From positions 2,542,001 through 2,606,000 of the forward strand of contig CADCXD010000004.1 of assembly GCA_902806575.1 (NCBI GenBank): a DNA stretch of 64,000 bases, read 5' to 3'. Each line of letters begins with the position of its first letter. Within the stretch, counting starts at the first letter, position 1. A program made the translations under genes and the position numbers. Below the pieces are notes generated by a model, which worked only from the letters and a program-made list of their open reading frames with translations, was not told the DNA's origin and did no database searches. Positions 49,696-60,916 of the stretch are shown piece after piece. The stretch comes from Jackrogersella multiformis. Lineage: Eukaryota; Ascomycota; Sordariomycetes; Xylariales; Hypoxylaceae.

Positions 49696-50122
49696 AATAC
49701 ATACAGTGAGGTAGCACACTGCACGGGTGATTCTCCGGTTCTAAGCCACAGTTCGCAGCCTCTGTAAAAAAAGAAAGCCCCACCCAAAGCTGCAGCTGTC
49801 TACACTATGTAGGACTCCAACAACAGAAACCTTAGGACCTGCAACGTCAATTCTACACTACCTACCTACCTGGTACCCCCACCATCCGTCTTTCTTCCAC
49901 CGACCGACCCCGAATCTCGAGAAAAGAGCCTCACTTATTCTCGCACACTCATTTCCGAGGGTCACATGTACACGTAGCAAGTGGCAGCAGAGGCAAGAGC
50001 GGCAAATTTATCTATCTAATTTTAGGCACCAACACCAAAGGACCAAGAGACAGCCCCCTCTCTGCATCTCGGTTGGGCAGCCTCGTCTGCTTCGAAGAGC
50101 GCGGACAACAACAGCAGCAGCC

Positions 50123-50883
50123 ATGTCCATCATCCAGCAGCACACCCAATCCTCCCTCAGCGATGCCTGGCGGACCATCAACATCGATGCCCTAGACCCG
50201 GACTCGTCACAGAACTTCGATACTTCCACCTTGCACCCGCCTCTACCCGAGATCGGCGAGGCTGATGTCCGCCAGTTGAATGCCCAGGTGCGGCAGCTGC
50301 TGAGAGGCGGTGATGCCGAAGGCGCTCTCAGGGGCTGTCTGGAAATCCCGGTGTACAATGGGAATGATTCTGCTAAGGTAGGCTATAGCCTCGGGATACA
50401 ATCCTAGGAATATGAATTGGAAGTTAGTGATAAGATGGACCAAGGTGCTGACAGACCGGTGATGGTATAGGAAGCCCACATGCAGACCGTGGTCGAGGTC
50501 TTGCAGTCGATCAAGGCCAGTGAGATGACACCAATGCTACAGAGGATTTATGGCTCCGAGGGCGGCAGCGAACTGTTAGATGTGTTGATGAAGTATCTGT
50601 ATGTTTCCCCTGTCCCTTTAGCCAGGGCCATCATCAGAGACCTAACCGTATATACAGATACAAAGGTATGTCAGGGGGGTCATCAAGTGGAGGGATACGG
50701 ACCCCGACGCGGAATTTGACACCGCAGGTTACGGGATTCAGCCAGATCGGTTCAAGAGCCGGCGGCACAAACGAGTCTACGGGTACGGCCATGAGCGTGC
50801 TGCTAAGCTGGCACGAGAAGGTTGTCGACGTCGCCGGCCTCGGTAGCATAGAACGATGCATGACGGACTGGCGCAAAGTCTAG
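50123..50883 (+). CDS. ARC15: Arp2/3 complex subunit 5 (ARPC5 / p16)
   Basis: Three exons (50123-50377, 50471-50598, 50658-50883) with 93- and 59-bp introns encode 202 residues. The N-terminus SLSDAWRTINIDALDPDS is the typical ARPC5 opening, followed by an acidic linker and the helical repeat VRQLLRGGDAEGALRGCLE. Then come VVEVLQSIKASEM, ELLDVLMKYLYKGM, and the C-terminal VLLSWHEKVVDVAGLGSIERCMTDWRKV, a family hallmark. ARPC5 is the smallest structural subunit of Arp2/3; it binds Arp2 and ARPC4 and supports branched-actin nucleation at endocytic patches and hyphal tips. The protein is longer than the animal subunit (about 150 residues) because of a Gly/Ser/Thr-rich insert after the second intron (about residues 130-160). 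Confidence 0.95.
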
Positions 50884-52013
50884 CTTCTTTTCAAAAGTTA
50901 CTATTAGAAATGGGACCATGAATATACTCGCCTGCTGTTGCTATACCTTTTGTTTCTATCTCCTTCTCCTATACTACTTAACTACGAGGTGAGCTTCACC
51001 GTCGATTCTACATATCCAACTGCTTGTCACGTAAAGACTTCCCTCCACTGCTTATGCGTGTAGGTCACGACATAAGATAAACATCATGCTACCCCCTATT
51101 TACTTGATTACAGAGGTGTATATCTACTGTATGTAGTTATACTTAGTTCATTGCCCCAGCATATTTAACAAGCTTGTTTGAACTGTTTGAAAATGGAACT
51201 ATCCTAGATGTTGCTATGTTAGTCATGTTGCTGTGGTGATCACATGACTAATAAGGTTTCGTGACTACCTACTTTGACAGTATATAAGGTGAACCTTATA
51301 TAGCTACCTTTTATACTTATTTCTTACATTGATAAGTGAGGCTATTCAGATCGATATATATATACATATCACCATCTTACCTCTTTTTAATTTTTTAATG
51401 AATAGCATACTCGTGATTTACACTATGACACCTATCATAGCTTTATAAGAGAAATATGATTTAGATGATATGGTAATTATGGTAAGAGGTGAGCCCCTTT
51501 TTATTGCTTGACGTCGGCAGTTTAAGTCGGAAAATAACTTCAATTTAGCAACACCTATCTCCTAGGTTCGTATTAAAGACTACCTAAGTTTAAACTACCT
51601 ACTAAATACACTGTTAATATTAGATGATACTTACAACATAGGGGCGACTACCTAGGTACTGTTCAGTTTCCTCGTCCGTATCGCTCCTGTCGTGTAAGTC
51701 TTTGATTCTTGACGACTGTCTTGATCTTGTTCCTTCCCTCTGCGTGACGCGTAGTCAAGTGCTCCTTTCCATTGTCTTTCACGCCGGCTTTACTACTTAC
51801 ACCCTACTCTATTAGATTATTTTCGTATTCTGTCACGGCAGTTGACTCGTTTTCATTTTTTTATCTTTCTTTTACCGAGAATACACATACAACATCTTCG
51901 AATACAACAAACACATTTTACATCACCGTCGAAACTGCCTACCTCGTCGCCGAGATCTTTCTTTTCCTGCCAACTTGTTTTGACTCCGCCGGCATCCTTT
52001 TTTAGGCAACCTA
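50884..52013. other. Intergenic 3' of ARPC5
   Basis: It holds the ARPC5 3' flank, an AT-richer stretch at 51,150-51,640 and a pyrimidine-rich block at 51,700-52,010 that ends in TTTTTTAG. A plus frame there (51,772-52,005) has no recognisable motif; it may be the 5' remnant of the zinc-finger relic that follows. Confidence 0.5.
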
Positions 52014-52280
52014 GATCACCACCGTTGCAATAAGCCAACTGCATGTACAGCCTGCGGGCTTCTGTTCGAAAGCCGGGATCAACTCGAACAACTCTTTAAT
52101 TCCGATGTAGCTTACGATATGAGGCACTAGCAACTCCCATATTGTTTTAAGCAACCATCGACATTGGCTGCTTTGGCGCAACTCCATAAAGATCCAAATC
52201 ATCACAACATCTGCGACCATTGTCGTGCTGATTTCCGCCAGGACAGAGCTGCTTTCGAAGCTCACTTAAGAACTTAAGAA
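52014..52280 (+). pseudogene. C2H2 zinc-finger protein relic
   Basis: Reading one plus frame from GAT at 52014 gives two or three finger-like units separated by stops. The first is CTACGLLFESRDQLEQ, then NSDVAYDMRH, then TAG at 52128-52130. The frame resumes as QLPYCFKQPSTLAALAQLHKDPNHHN and ICDHCRADFRQDRAAFEAH before TAA at 52275-52277. The CX2C..F..L..H layout and HKDPNHHN linker resemble fungal multi-finger C2H2 proteins. Both stops are one transition away from a Gln codon (CAG, CAA), as RIP or ordinary decay would give. An expected His after QLEQ is replaced by Leu. A 24-nt intron would be needed to skip the first stop, too short for a fungus, so I call it a pseudogene. The frame was too broken for ORF-length cutoffs. 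Confidence 0.6.
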
Positions 52281-52886
52281 GATGCCCAATCCTGTCGTGT
52301 GGCAAGCTCATCCCGGCGGAGCAGATAGCAAGCCACTCATCTAATGCGCATCTATGTTGCCAGCTGTGCCAAACGATGTCCCCACCCCCTGACGCGTTCA
52401 GCAGCCACCGGACGAGTTCCACGATACACTCTTAGTGCGAGGTGTGTTATATTGAGTTCTCTAGCAAGGCGGAACTACGAGGCGGACGGATAAGGAGGTA
52501 AGTTAACAACGCCCCTTTAACACTTGAGACTTTCCCCTGTATATAAGCTAACATTAAGATTAGCCATAGGTCGATATGTGCAGTAGTCGGGCTGCTATGA
52601 CGGGGATTTGTGAGGTTGTTCCTCCGCCCCCATAAGTTTTGCCCAGATCGTCGCGTTTTATATTTACAGAGGTTGCGCAATGTTTGCTTCTTTTTTCTTT
52701 CTTTTTCTGAGGTGATAATTCAGGTGGATGCCTATATCTTCAAGGGTGCTAAAATCTCACATTGTTTCGCAGGATACGTCATGAGGTTGCGTGAATATTG
52801 TGTTGCTTAGGGTCGCCGACAGACCGGAACTGGATTAGATGAGGTAATTCATTAATGCCATGATTTCACTGACTTATTCTCTATTA
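52281..52886. other. Intergenic 3' of NDUFAF5
   Basis: Contains possible further decayed remains of the zinc-finger gene (to about 52,440) and the 3' flank of NDUFAF5. No intact gene is seen. Confidence 0.5.
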
Positions 52887-54030
52887 CTATTTCGTCTCTA
52901 GAATGTCCTTTAAGTTAATGTCACCGCTACCCCGAGGTAATGGCTTAGCTTGGTCTTGCGACTCTTTCCACCCGATCATGTATATCATCCGGAACGTGGC
53001 CGGCACGGTCCCATCTTCGTTGCCGTGGAGGGCGCGGTAGATGGCGTCATTGGCGAGCAGCACGTCCCTCCGGATGCCGCCCATCTCGCGGCCGATCACG
53101 GCGTTGCTCTCACCCATGGCCTGTAGGTCCTGCATCAGCGCAAATGTGTCCGGGTAGTCGACAACGATGTCGTCAACGTCTACGGTCAGCATCTTGAAGC
53201 CGGCGCGCTGGAGTAGGCCGCCTATATCTCGAACATCGGCTAAGGGTGAGACGTGCGGCGAGATACCACCACGCCGTTCTTGCTCCGCGAGCTGTAACGA
53301 CGTGCGTAGCTCGAACAGTGTGTCACCGCCGAGCATGGCACCCATAAAGGCACAATCCGGCTTGAGGACGTTATTAATCTGCCCAAGAACGCCGGGTAAG
53401 TCATTGATCCAGTGCATGCTCAGCGAGCTGAGGACAAGGTCGAAAGTGTTGGCCTCGAAGGGGAGGGTTTCCTCATCAAGCAGCACTTGCCGCGTCATGT
53501 TGATGTGGCTGTTGAAGGGGAGGTCGGCGTCTCGGTGTAGAAGCGTGTGGGACGAGTCCACGGCGAGGAGGTGCCCTATTCGCTTGGCGATCGGGTCGGA
53601 GGTGGGTTGTGGGTCAAGGGGGTCGGGGTTCTCCCGCGTGAGGGCCCGCGCGATGTTACATGAGTTTGCGCCGAGGTCGAGGACTTGGGCGTAGCTGCGT
53701 TTGATGTCCTGCGGATTGGTATATATGTATCAGTACCCTCACCATTCCCTATGGCCCATAGCAGAGGGGGATGCATACTAGCAACCTGTCGCAGAGCCGG
53801 ATAGCTACCTCATCTTTCAGATAGTCGGCCACCCGGCTGTGCTCGACGTCGGCGGCAACGCGCTCTTTTTGTAACCATTTCGTGCGGCGGTTGAAGACCT
53901 GGTGGGTGGGAGGTGCTGCAGCTGGGAATGCGTAGGATCGCTTCGCCGTCAACGAGATTGCTTCTGTTGCTCCTACTACCTTCGAAACCCGTGGCAGCAG
54001 TATCTTTGATCTCCGGAGAATGCAATTCAT
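52887..54030 (-). CDS. NDUFAF5: NDUFAF5-like complex I assembly methyltransferase
   Basis: Exons 54030-53779 and 53708-52887 flank a 70-bp intron and encode 357 residues. Residues 1-40 are basic and hydroxylated without acidic residues at the start (MNCILRRSKILLPRVSKVVG), a likely mitochondrial targeting peptide. FNRRTKWLQKERVA and DYLKDEVAIRLCDRLLDIKR are family hallmarks. A class I SAM-binding segment follows (QVLDLGANSCNIARAL), then LPFEANTFDLVLSSLSMHWINDLPGVL and GAMLGGDTLFELRTSLQLAE. The human protein hydroxylates an arginine of NDUFS7 during early complex I assembly and lacks demonstrated methyltransferase activity; the fungal role is assumed equal. Length is close to the human 345 residues. 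It is divergent with the AP-2 alpha gene. Confidence 0.93.
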
Positions 54031-54927
54031 TCTCCTATATCACCAATTGTGTTTTTTTTACATCGTGAACTCCCGGCCTCAAGTTGTAAATGGTTTAACA
54101 ACTAATAACTGTAACTGTAATTGGCTGTGACGTAGATAGAGCCGTCGAGGTGGAGTAGCCAATAATCGATAAGTTAGGTGCACATGTACATCAATATTTA
54201 AATTCAAGCCACACTTCCAAGGTTCCAAGGTTATGTAAGTAGTACCTAGTACCTAGTATGTATAATTGAGGCGTAAAATCATGTGGCCCCACAAACGGTG
54301 GTAGGTAGACCGTAGCACCCGCTGGGCAGTTTGGAAATAACGGGCTGAACGGGTAACTGACTAATAGGTAGAAGGTGCGCTGGGTGTGTGGTGCCCAGGT
54401 GGTGGGACGGTGGCTCCTCTTTCGCCGCTCGGGGTTTAAGACAGTAAGGACCGCTGAAACTCAATTTACTTACCTACCTCTTACCGACCTAGGGTATTCA
54501 ATTTACTTATTCAATTTACACAATACACATTTGTCCCATATGTGTCCCTGACACACCCTCCAATGCCGTGCCACCAACTGCGCAATTCTAGAAGTCGTCC
54601 AAATATTCTATCTTGAATCCATCAATCGCTTTACCGTCCGATTTCCCACCTCGACAACTTGGAACCGTACTGTTCCCGCTGCTCTCCCTTTGTGTGCTCT
54701 CAGCTGTCCTGGTCACCGTCGATCATGTTCATAGATTGATCACGTCTATCATGAGAGCCGCATCCTCGAGCGTGCTTCTTCTCGATATTGGACCTAAACA
54801 TTTGCTTTGGAGATCGCCGTATATAAACTAGTGTTGCGTATTGCCGCCGCTTACACTCTTAGCGGATGCGACGGGAATAGAGGGTGTTGTGTAAGAATAG
54901 GGGAATCATCGTTGCGACCACTACACC
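54031..54927. promoter_or_regulatory. Divergent promoter region NDUFAF5 / AP-2 alpha
   Basis: About 0.9 kb lie between two start codons pointing away from each other, so both promoters must be here or overlap. I see no clear TATA box. AT-rich stretches occur at 54,490-54,540 and a TACCTACC piece near 54,470. A plus frame at 54,613-54,831 is probably 5' leader of the AP-2 transcript. Confidence 0.55.
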
Positions 54928-57900
54928 ATGGCCTCGTCCGCCGCCGCCGGCTTCCTCGGCCGGTCGAGCAGCAGCAGTTCAAACATGCGTGGTCTCGTCC
55001 AATTCATCGCCGACTTGAGAAACGCGAGAGCTAGGGACCTGGAGGAGAAGAGGATTAATAAGGAGCTTGCAAACATTCGGTAGGTAAAAATCCACACTCT
55101 AACTACCATTGAAGATGCGGATGCTAACTCATTGTCTCTTCGTAACAGACAGAAGTTCAAGGGTATGCTATGATTCAACCTAAAGCGAATTCTATACCTT
55201 CGCGCAACGTCGGATTTTCGACATTGAACCCTTGGCTAACGGACTATAGACGGCAACCTTAGCGGCTACCACAAGAAGAAATACGTTTGCAAAGTACGGA
55301 GAATACCTTACACCACAAAATACGAGTCAGCCGAATCTAACCTTGAATATAGTTGTTGTATATCTACATACTCGGTTGGAACGTCGATTTTGGGCACCTC
55401 GAGGCTGTCAACCTTATCTCAGCTAATAAGTACTCCGAAAAACAAATTGGATATCTCGCCATGACGCTCTTCTTGCACGAGAAGCACGAACTATTACATC
55501 TTGTCGTCAACAGCATACGGAAGGACCTCCTCGACCATAACGAGCTCTTCAACTGCTTAGCTCTACACGCAATCGCAAATGTGGGTGGTAGGGAGATGGG
55601 GGAAGCCTTGAGTAGCGAGGTCCACAGGCTTCTGATTTCACCGTATGTCTTGTGGATCTTCCCCTGAGACGCTTCCTAGAGTATCTAACAATGTGTATAG
55701 GACTTCGAAGGCGTTCGTGAAGAAGAAGGCCGCCCTTACCCTCCTCCGTCTGTATCGAAAGCACCCGGACATAATTCAACCGCAATGGGCAGAACGGATA
55801 ATATCTCTCATGGACGACTCTGACCTCGGAGTGGCCCTCTCAGTTACGTCTTTGGTGATGACTGTTGCGCAAGATAACTTGGACCAATACAAGGGTGCCT
55901 ATGTGAAGGCCGCATCGCGGTTGAAACGGTTGTTGATCGATGGCGACTACACTACAGACTACTTATACTACAAAGTTCCCTGTCCTTGGATACAGGTCAA
56001 ACTTCTACGAATGCTTCAGTATTTCCCACCTTCAGGTATGATCAGCACTATAGCGACAAGAGCTCTTTGATATGAAACCTATATTGACCGTCTGGATAGA
56101 AGATAGCCATGTCCGCGAGATGATTCGAGAATCGTTGCAGAAGATCCTTAATCTAGCCATGGACACGAATAAGAACGTCCAGCAGAATAATGCTCAGAAC
56201 GCTGTCTTGTTTGAGGCTATTAACCTCATCATCCATCTGGACACAGAACATGCGTTGATGAAGCAGATATCTACCCGCCTGGGCCGCTTCATAACGTCTA
56301 GGGAGACGAATGTCCGGTACTTGGGTCTAGAGGCCATGACACATCTAGCAGCTCGAGCTGAGAACCTTGATCCTATCAAGCAGCATCAAGAAGTAATTCT
56401 CGGATCTCTCAAAGACCGTGACATTAGTGTTCGCAGAAAGGGTCTCGATTTGCTATATAGTATGTGTGACTCGACCAATTCTGCGCCGATTGTCTCGGAG
56501 CTGCTACATTATCTGCAAAATGCCGACTTTGCCATTCGAGAGGAGATGGCTTTGAAGATTGCAATTTTGACGGAGAAGTATGCTACCGACATTCAATGGT
56601 ACATCAATATTTCGCTCCGCCTCGTAGCCGTTGCGGGAGACCATCTTAGCGACGAGGTTTGGCAACGAGTCATCCAGATTGTGACAAACAATGAAGAGCT
56701 GCAGGTCTACGCGGCAAATAATACCTTGCAATATGTCAAGCAAGATCACTGCCACGAAACCCTAGTGAAGATTGGTGCCTATATCCTTGGAGAGTTTGGT
56801 CACTTGATTGCCGAAGACAAGGGCTGCAGTCCCATTGAGCAATTCATGGCATTATCTAGGAAGCTACCTGCTTGTTCTTCAAGTACACGCGCCATGATTC
56901 TTTCATCGTTCGTCAAGTTCGTCAATCTGTTCCCAGAGATCAAACCGCAACTCCTACACGTCTTCGAGCTGTATAGCCATACCTTGGACCCTGAATTGCA
57001 ACAGCGAGCTTGCGAGTACTTGATACTTGCTAGTCTCCCTACGGACGACTTGCTCCGCACAGTTTGCGACGAGATGCCACCGTTCCCGGAACGGCAATCC
57101 GCACTCCTGTCGAGACTCCACCAGAGACACGCTGGTACTAGTGATAAGCGGACCTGGGTGGTCGGCGGCAAGGATGCAAACAACGACGCTACCGAGTTGA
57201 ATATGGCTAAGCACCCCGGTCTCAGGAGGACCTTCAGCTCTAACGGTCCAGTCGGTCCAGTAAATGGTAACGCTTTGGCGAACGGTACGGCGAACGGTAC
57301 GAACGGCCATTCTAATGATCTTGCCGGTCTTGACATGAACGCCGGACCTATGCCCGAGAAGCTGCTCAAGGCACCAAACTTGGCCAGCGCTGCGCATCTG
57401 TCCCCCGGCTGGGAGTCAGGATACAACAAACTGTTGCTCAGGGCTGATGGCGTGCTCTTCGAAGATGGTCAGCTCCAAGTCGGAATCCGTTCCGAATACA
57501 GGGGGCAAATGGCATGCCTCATTCTATACTTCACAAACAAGACTCCTGCCACCGTGAGCTCTTTTACAACGACATTGGACTTGGATGAGAAAGAGAAGGA
57601 GAATCTGACGTGGGACGTCAAGACCATGCCCGACAGCTCCATTACGCAGGGTGGGCAATCACGACTGATCATCATGTTCGAGGCGAAGAAAGTGTTTATT
57701 AAGAGTCCAACAATGAGGATAAGCTACCTCGCGGGAGCCTTGCAAGCACTCACCTTGATGCTTCCACTGACGGCTCATAAATTCATGGATCCTGCGGATC
57801 TTACCGCGGACGACTTCTTCAAGAGATGGAAGCAAATCGGCGGCGCACCGCGTGAGGCCCAGCAGATCATCCGCCTTGCCAGTGGTAAAGCTGGGTCGCG

Positions 57901-58292
57901 GGAGATTACAGAAGACTTCATTCGCAAGACCATGGAAGGGTTCCGTTGGGGTGTGCTAAGGGGTGTTGATCCTAATAGCAAGAACTTCGTCGGAGCCAGC
58001 GTACTCCACACCTCTGAAGGAGGCAAGTTTGGCTGTCTAATGAGACTGGAGCCAAACTATACCTCACAGGTAAGACTAACTCAAGAATATATCCCCGGCT
58101 GAGGCGCCTTGGCTAACAAATCAATAGATGGTCCGACTTACAATTCGTGCCACCGACGAGAGCGTGCCTCCAGTGATGTTGAAGCTGATGGAGGATAAGT
58201 TATCAAAAGGAATCTCAACAGCGCCAGATGCACGAGAGGGACTGACGCGTCAAGATATATCCGATACCTTCAGTAATATCATGGTGCAGTAA
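54928..58292 (+). CDS. apl3: AP-2 complex subunit alpha (alpha-adaptin)
   Basis: Seven exons (54928-55079, 55149-55162, 55250-55293, 55353-55642, 55701-56035, 56100-58069, 58128-58292) encode 989 residues, the expected length. The start MASSAAAGFLGRSSSSSNMRGLVQFIADLRN leads into the adaptin N-terminal solenoid, with DGNLSGYHKKKYVCKLLYIYILG, NKYSEKQIGYLA, RALTLLRLYRKHPD-like LRLYRKHPD and NAKNAVLFEA-type NAQNAVLFEAINLIIH. An Asn/Gly-rich hinge (VNGNALANGTANGT) is near residue 780. The C-terminal ear begins near FEDGQLQVGIRSEYRG and ends with RQDISDTFSNIMVQ. Alpha binds PtdIns(4,5)P2 and, in animals, dileucine cargo and accessory factors. Exon 2 is only 14 nt (RQKFK), a genuine micro-exon needed to keep frame. 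Confidence 0.95.
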
Positions 58293-59236
58293 GGCACCAA
58301 CAAAGAAGTGGAAAAGGGGAAGGGTGCGGTAATACTTGAAATGAGGCTCAAGAAGAATTACGGTGGTTTTGGGAGGTTCAAGTTCAGCAAGCAGCTATGC
58401 TATATTGTGCATTTCCAGCCTGAGAGCAAAACGGAGTTCGTAGGTAGCATGTGATCAAAACATGTATCAAGCAAAGACATCTGTGTTATTGGAAGTAAAC
58501 GGGTGCCTCTATATGATCATGGATTATCTTTGTCAGTGCCTAGGTATATATAGGTGGTTGCATTCAGTTGTGAAGACTTGTGAGGCTTTCCCAAGGTACA
58601 TAGAATGTCGAGTCCCGAGGTCTGTCATAATGTTCAAAGTTTGTAAAGTAGAGAAGGGGCTATTGATATCGTTGACGCTTTCCTGCTTAGCTACCTAAGG
58701 TTAGAGTCGGGGGCATCGCCACTCCGTGAGTCTCCTTGAGTCGTTCCTTTTCGATGTCGATGTCGATATCTTGGGCTTCGTTCTGGAGCGGGTATAATAG
58801 TCTCCACAACACACACACACACAAACTTTTTGAAATATTTATTAATATGATGGTTAGTGATCTTCCTACCTTATTGACCTTGCAGAATTCCTCACACATA
58901 CGTAGGAACTCTACTCTCCTATGTACCTTACTCCACCTCTTAACTCGATCCTATGGGATGTTTCTCAACCCCCTATCCCCTTACTAAACGTGAGTAGTGC
59001 TGTAAGTCTCTTACTCGAACTCCTGTCTACTCGTCTTGATATCTTCTCACTCCCTGGGAGTGTTTTTTCTTAAGTACTAGCCAGTCAGCTAGGTATAGTT
59101 ACATACCATCATCTCCCACCTACGGATACACATTTCCATCCCATCTTACCCCCTCCCTCCCTCCAACAATTTTTCCATCCATCCTCTCTCTATTTCTCCC
59201 ACTCCCCCATTGGTATATTCGAGGAAGAGAGCACCG
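58293..59236. other. Intergenic downstream of AP-2 alpha
   Basis: Contains the AP-2 3' flank, a CA repeat at 58,809-58,823 and a pyrimidine-rich (CTCC/CCATCC) leader-like stretch from 59,120 to 59,210 just before the next start codon. No gene is seen. Confidence 0.6.
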
Positions 59237-60916
59237 ATGCGCAACCCCAGCCTCAACATTCGCCAGCCCCAATCAGAACTAGAACTAGAACCGCAACCGC
59301 AACCGCGACCGCGAACAGCAAAGCCAAAGCCAAAGCCAAACAACCTCCGCTACGACACCGCGGACTGGCACCGCGACCTCCCGCAGGCGCTGCTGTTCCC
59401 GCACTCCCTCAACACCACGTCGCCGGGCCGCCAGGTGCTGCTTCGACACCAGCACGTGCTGCTCGCGCCCCCGACGCCGAGTAAGGAGGCCGGCAGCGAG
59501 GACGGGAACAGGATGGACGGAAAAGGCAAGGGGAAGGGGAAGGTGGGCGAGGAGGGCTCGCCGCCCGAGAGCTGGGTGAGCGCTACGGCGGAGAAGTTCC
59601 GATTTCGATACGGTGGTACGTATTCTTTTTTTTTTTTTTTCGAGTTGGTCTTTCGTTTCGTGGAGGATGAGGATGGGATGGCGTACGAAAGTGAGAGTGA
59701 GGAAGAGGATGAGAATTAGGTTAGAGATGGGGATTGTTAATAACGATGCTAACAATGATATCTATAAAGATCTCAAGCGAAGGGTCACCCCAAAGCTGTT
59801 CCCACAGGCGTGGCTCCTGTTCTTAATCATCATCATGATCGCTACTGGCGCTATGATCGGTAAGTTGAATCTGTCCCCTTATTAGCCCTTACTCTACCTA
59901 TCTGAGGGTAGCCATGTGTTATGATTACAGAATTGACGCTAACGATATCTTGTGCATAGCCGGCTGGGCTGGTTTAGCGGTTGAGACTGTGCGCCATCAG
60001 ACGTTGAAAAGCGCGCCGGCCTCCGCCGAGACTGGACAGCCCGCGCAGCCGAACCTGAAGGCAAAGGCTTTTGATATCACCGCGAGTGATCTTACTCTTC
60101 TCACTACGACGGAGCTTGGTGCGGCGACAATTACGACGATGGAAGGTTAGTTCGCTTACGGCGGAGTGTATGAGTATTGATATATAACTGAACATCATCG
60201 CTAATATGTTGACAGCTACGGCCTCATCTCTCCAACCAATCCCCCTTCTTGAACGCGATGTCATGTCGGATGCCCCTACGCATGTGAGCCTTACCGAAGA
60301 GTATGTCGTGAAGACGGATATCGCCGGTTATGTCAGCACGGTTTTCGTCACCGTAACAGCGGAGCCTATTGCCGCTTCGATTCTCAGTTCGACTTCGAGC
60401 ACGACGTTGAGAAAAATCACGAATACCACATCCTCTGTGTCGTCTGCTACTAGCACGTCCACTGACACAACTACGACCTCAGACGGACTCATGTTTTGTC
60501 CCTATACTGAGAAACCTGGTGCCTGGACACTCTGCCCTCCTGCCGATGCCACGACCACGACCCTAGATACCACGGCTTCTACTGTGGCCTCAGAGGCGGG
60601 TCGTGGAACGATAAACCCATTCTCCGCCATGTGGCTCACGCTAAAGTCTCTTTGGGACTCGGTTACGAGCTTTAGAGTAGTGAGAGCGGCGATGGCACAA
60701 CATGGCCCCCAAGGCAATTCTAGGGAATGTAATTGCGACGAATTGGAACACAGGTTTCACACTGCACTGAAACTCGCGCATACGCAGCAGCAGATGATCA
60801 AGGACCAAGAGAAGCTGATAGAGGTGTATAAGAAAGCCTTCGCTGAATTTGTCGAGGTTCTGACTGCTATGAAAAACAACGCCCCCGTTAGTATGCATAC
60901 TAACACTTTTCCCTGA
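59237..60916 (+). CDS. Single-pass membrane protein of unknown function (451 aa)
   Basis: Four exons (59237-59615, 59770-59859, 59960-60145, 60216-60916), all introns in phase 1, encode 451 residues. Residues 1-126 are polar with Glu-Pro/Gln-Pro and Lys-Pro repeats (EPQPQPRPRTAKPKPKPK) and Gly-Lys repeats (GKGKGKGK). A transmembrane helix lies at about 140-164 (AWLLFLIIIMIATGAMIAGW). After it comes a Ser/Thr-rich stretch (SSTSSTTLRKITNTTSS) that would be heavily O-glycosylated if outside. Then FCPYTEKPGAWTLCPP and a CNC pair precede a long amphipathic helix (HRFHTALKLAHTQQQMIKDQ onward) typical of a coiled coil. I recognise no family. The reading frame includes only ATG 59237 as a conventional start. 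It is probably a plasma or endomembrane protein; the function is unknown. Confidence 0.7.

Larger units (their letters stand above)
30885..50122. other. 19-kb gene-poor region
   Basis: No open frame exceeds about 170 codons and none of those I read shows a recognisable domain. The longest (minus strand, 42,030-42,539) overlaps another minus frame and looks random. Composition is ordinary, unlike the RIP tract, so it is not simply degraded repeats. The content I can name is microsatellites, at least eight clusters of the TACCTAGGTA palindrome family, homopurine or homopyrimidine runs and scattered splice-like sites. Possible explanations are long non-coding RNAs, extended regulatory DNA, unspliced small genes that cannot be read by eye, or decayed transposons. 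I see no tRNA or rRNA. Confidence 0.6.
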
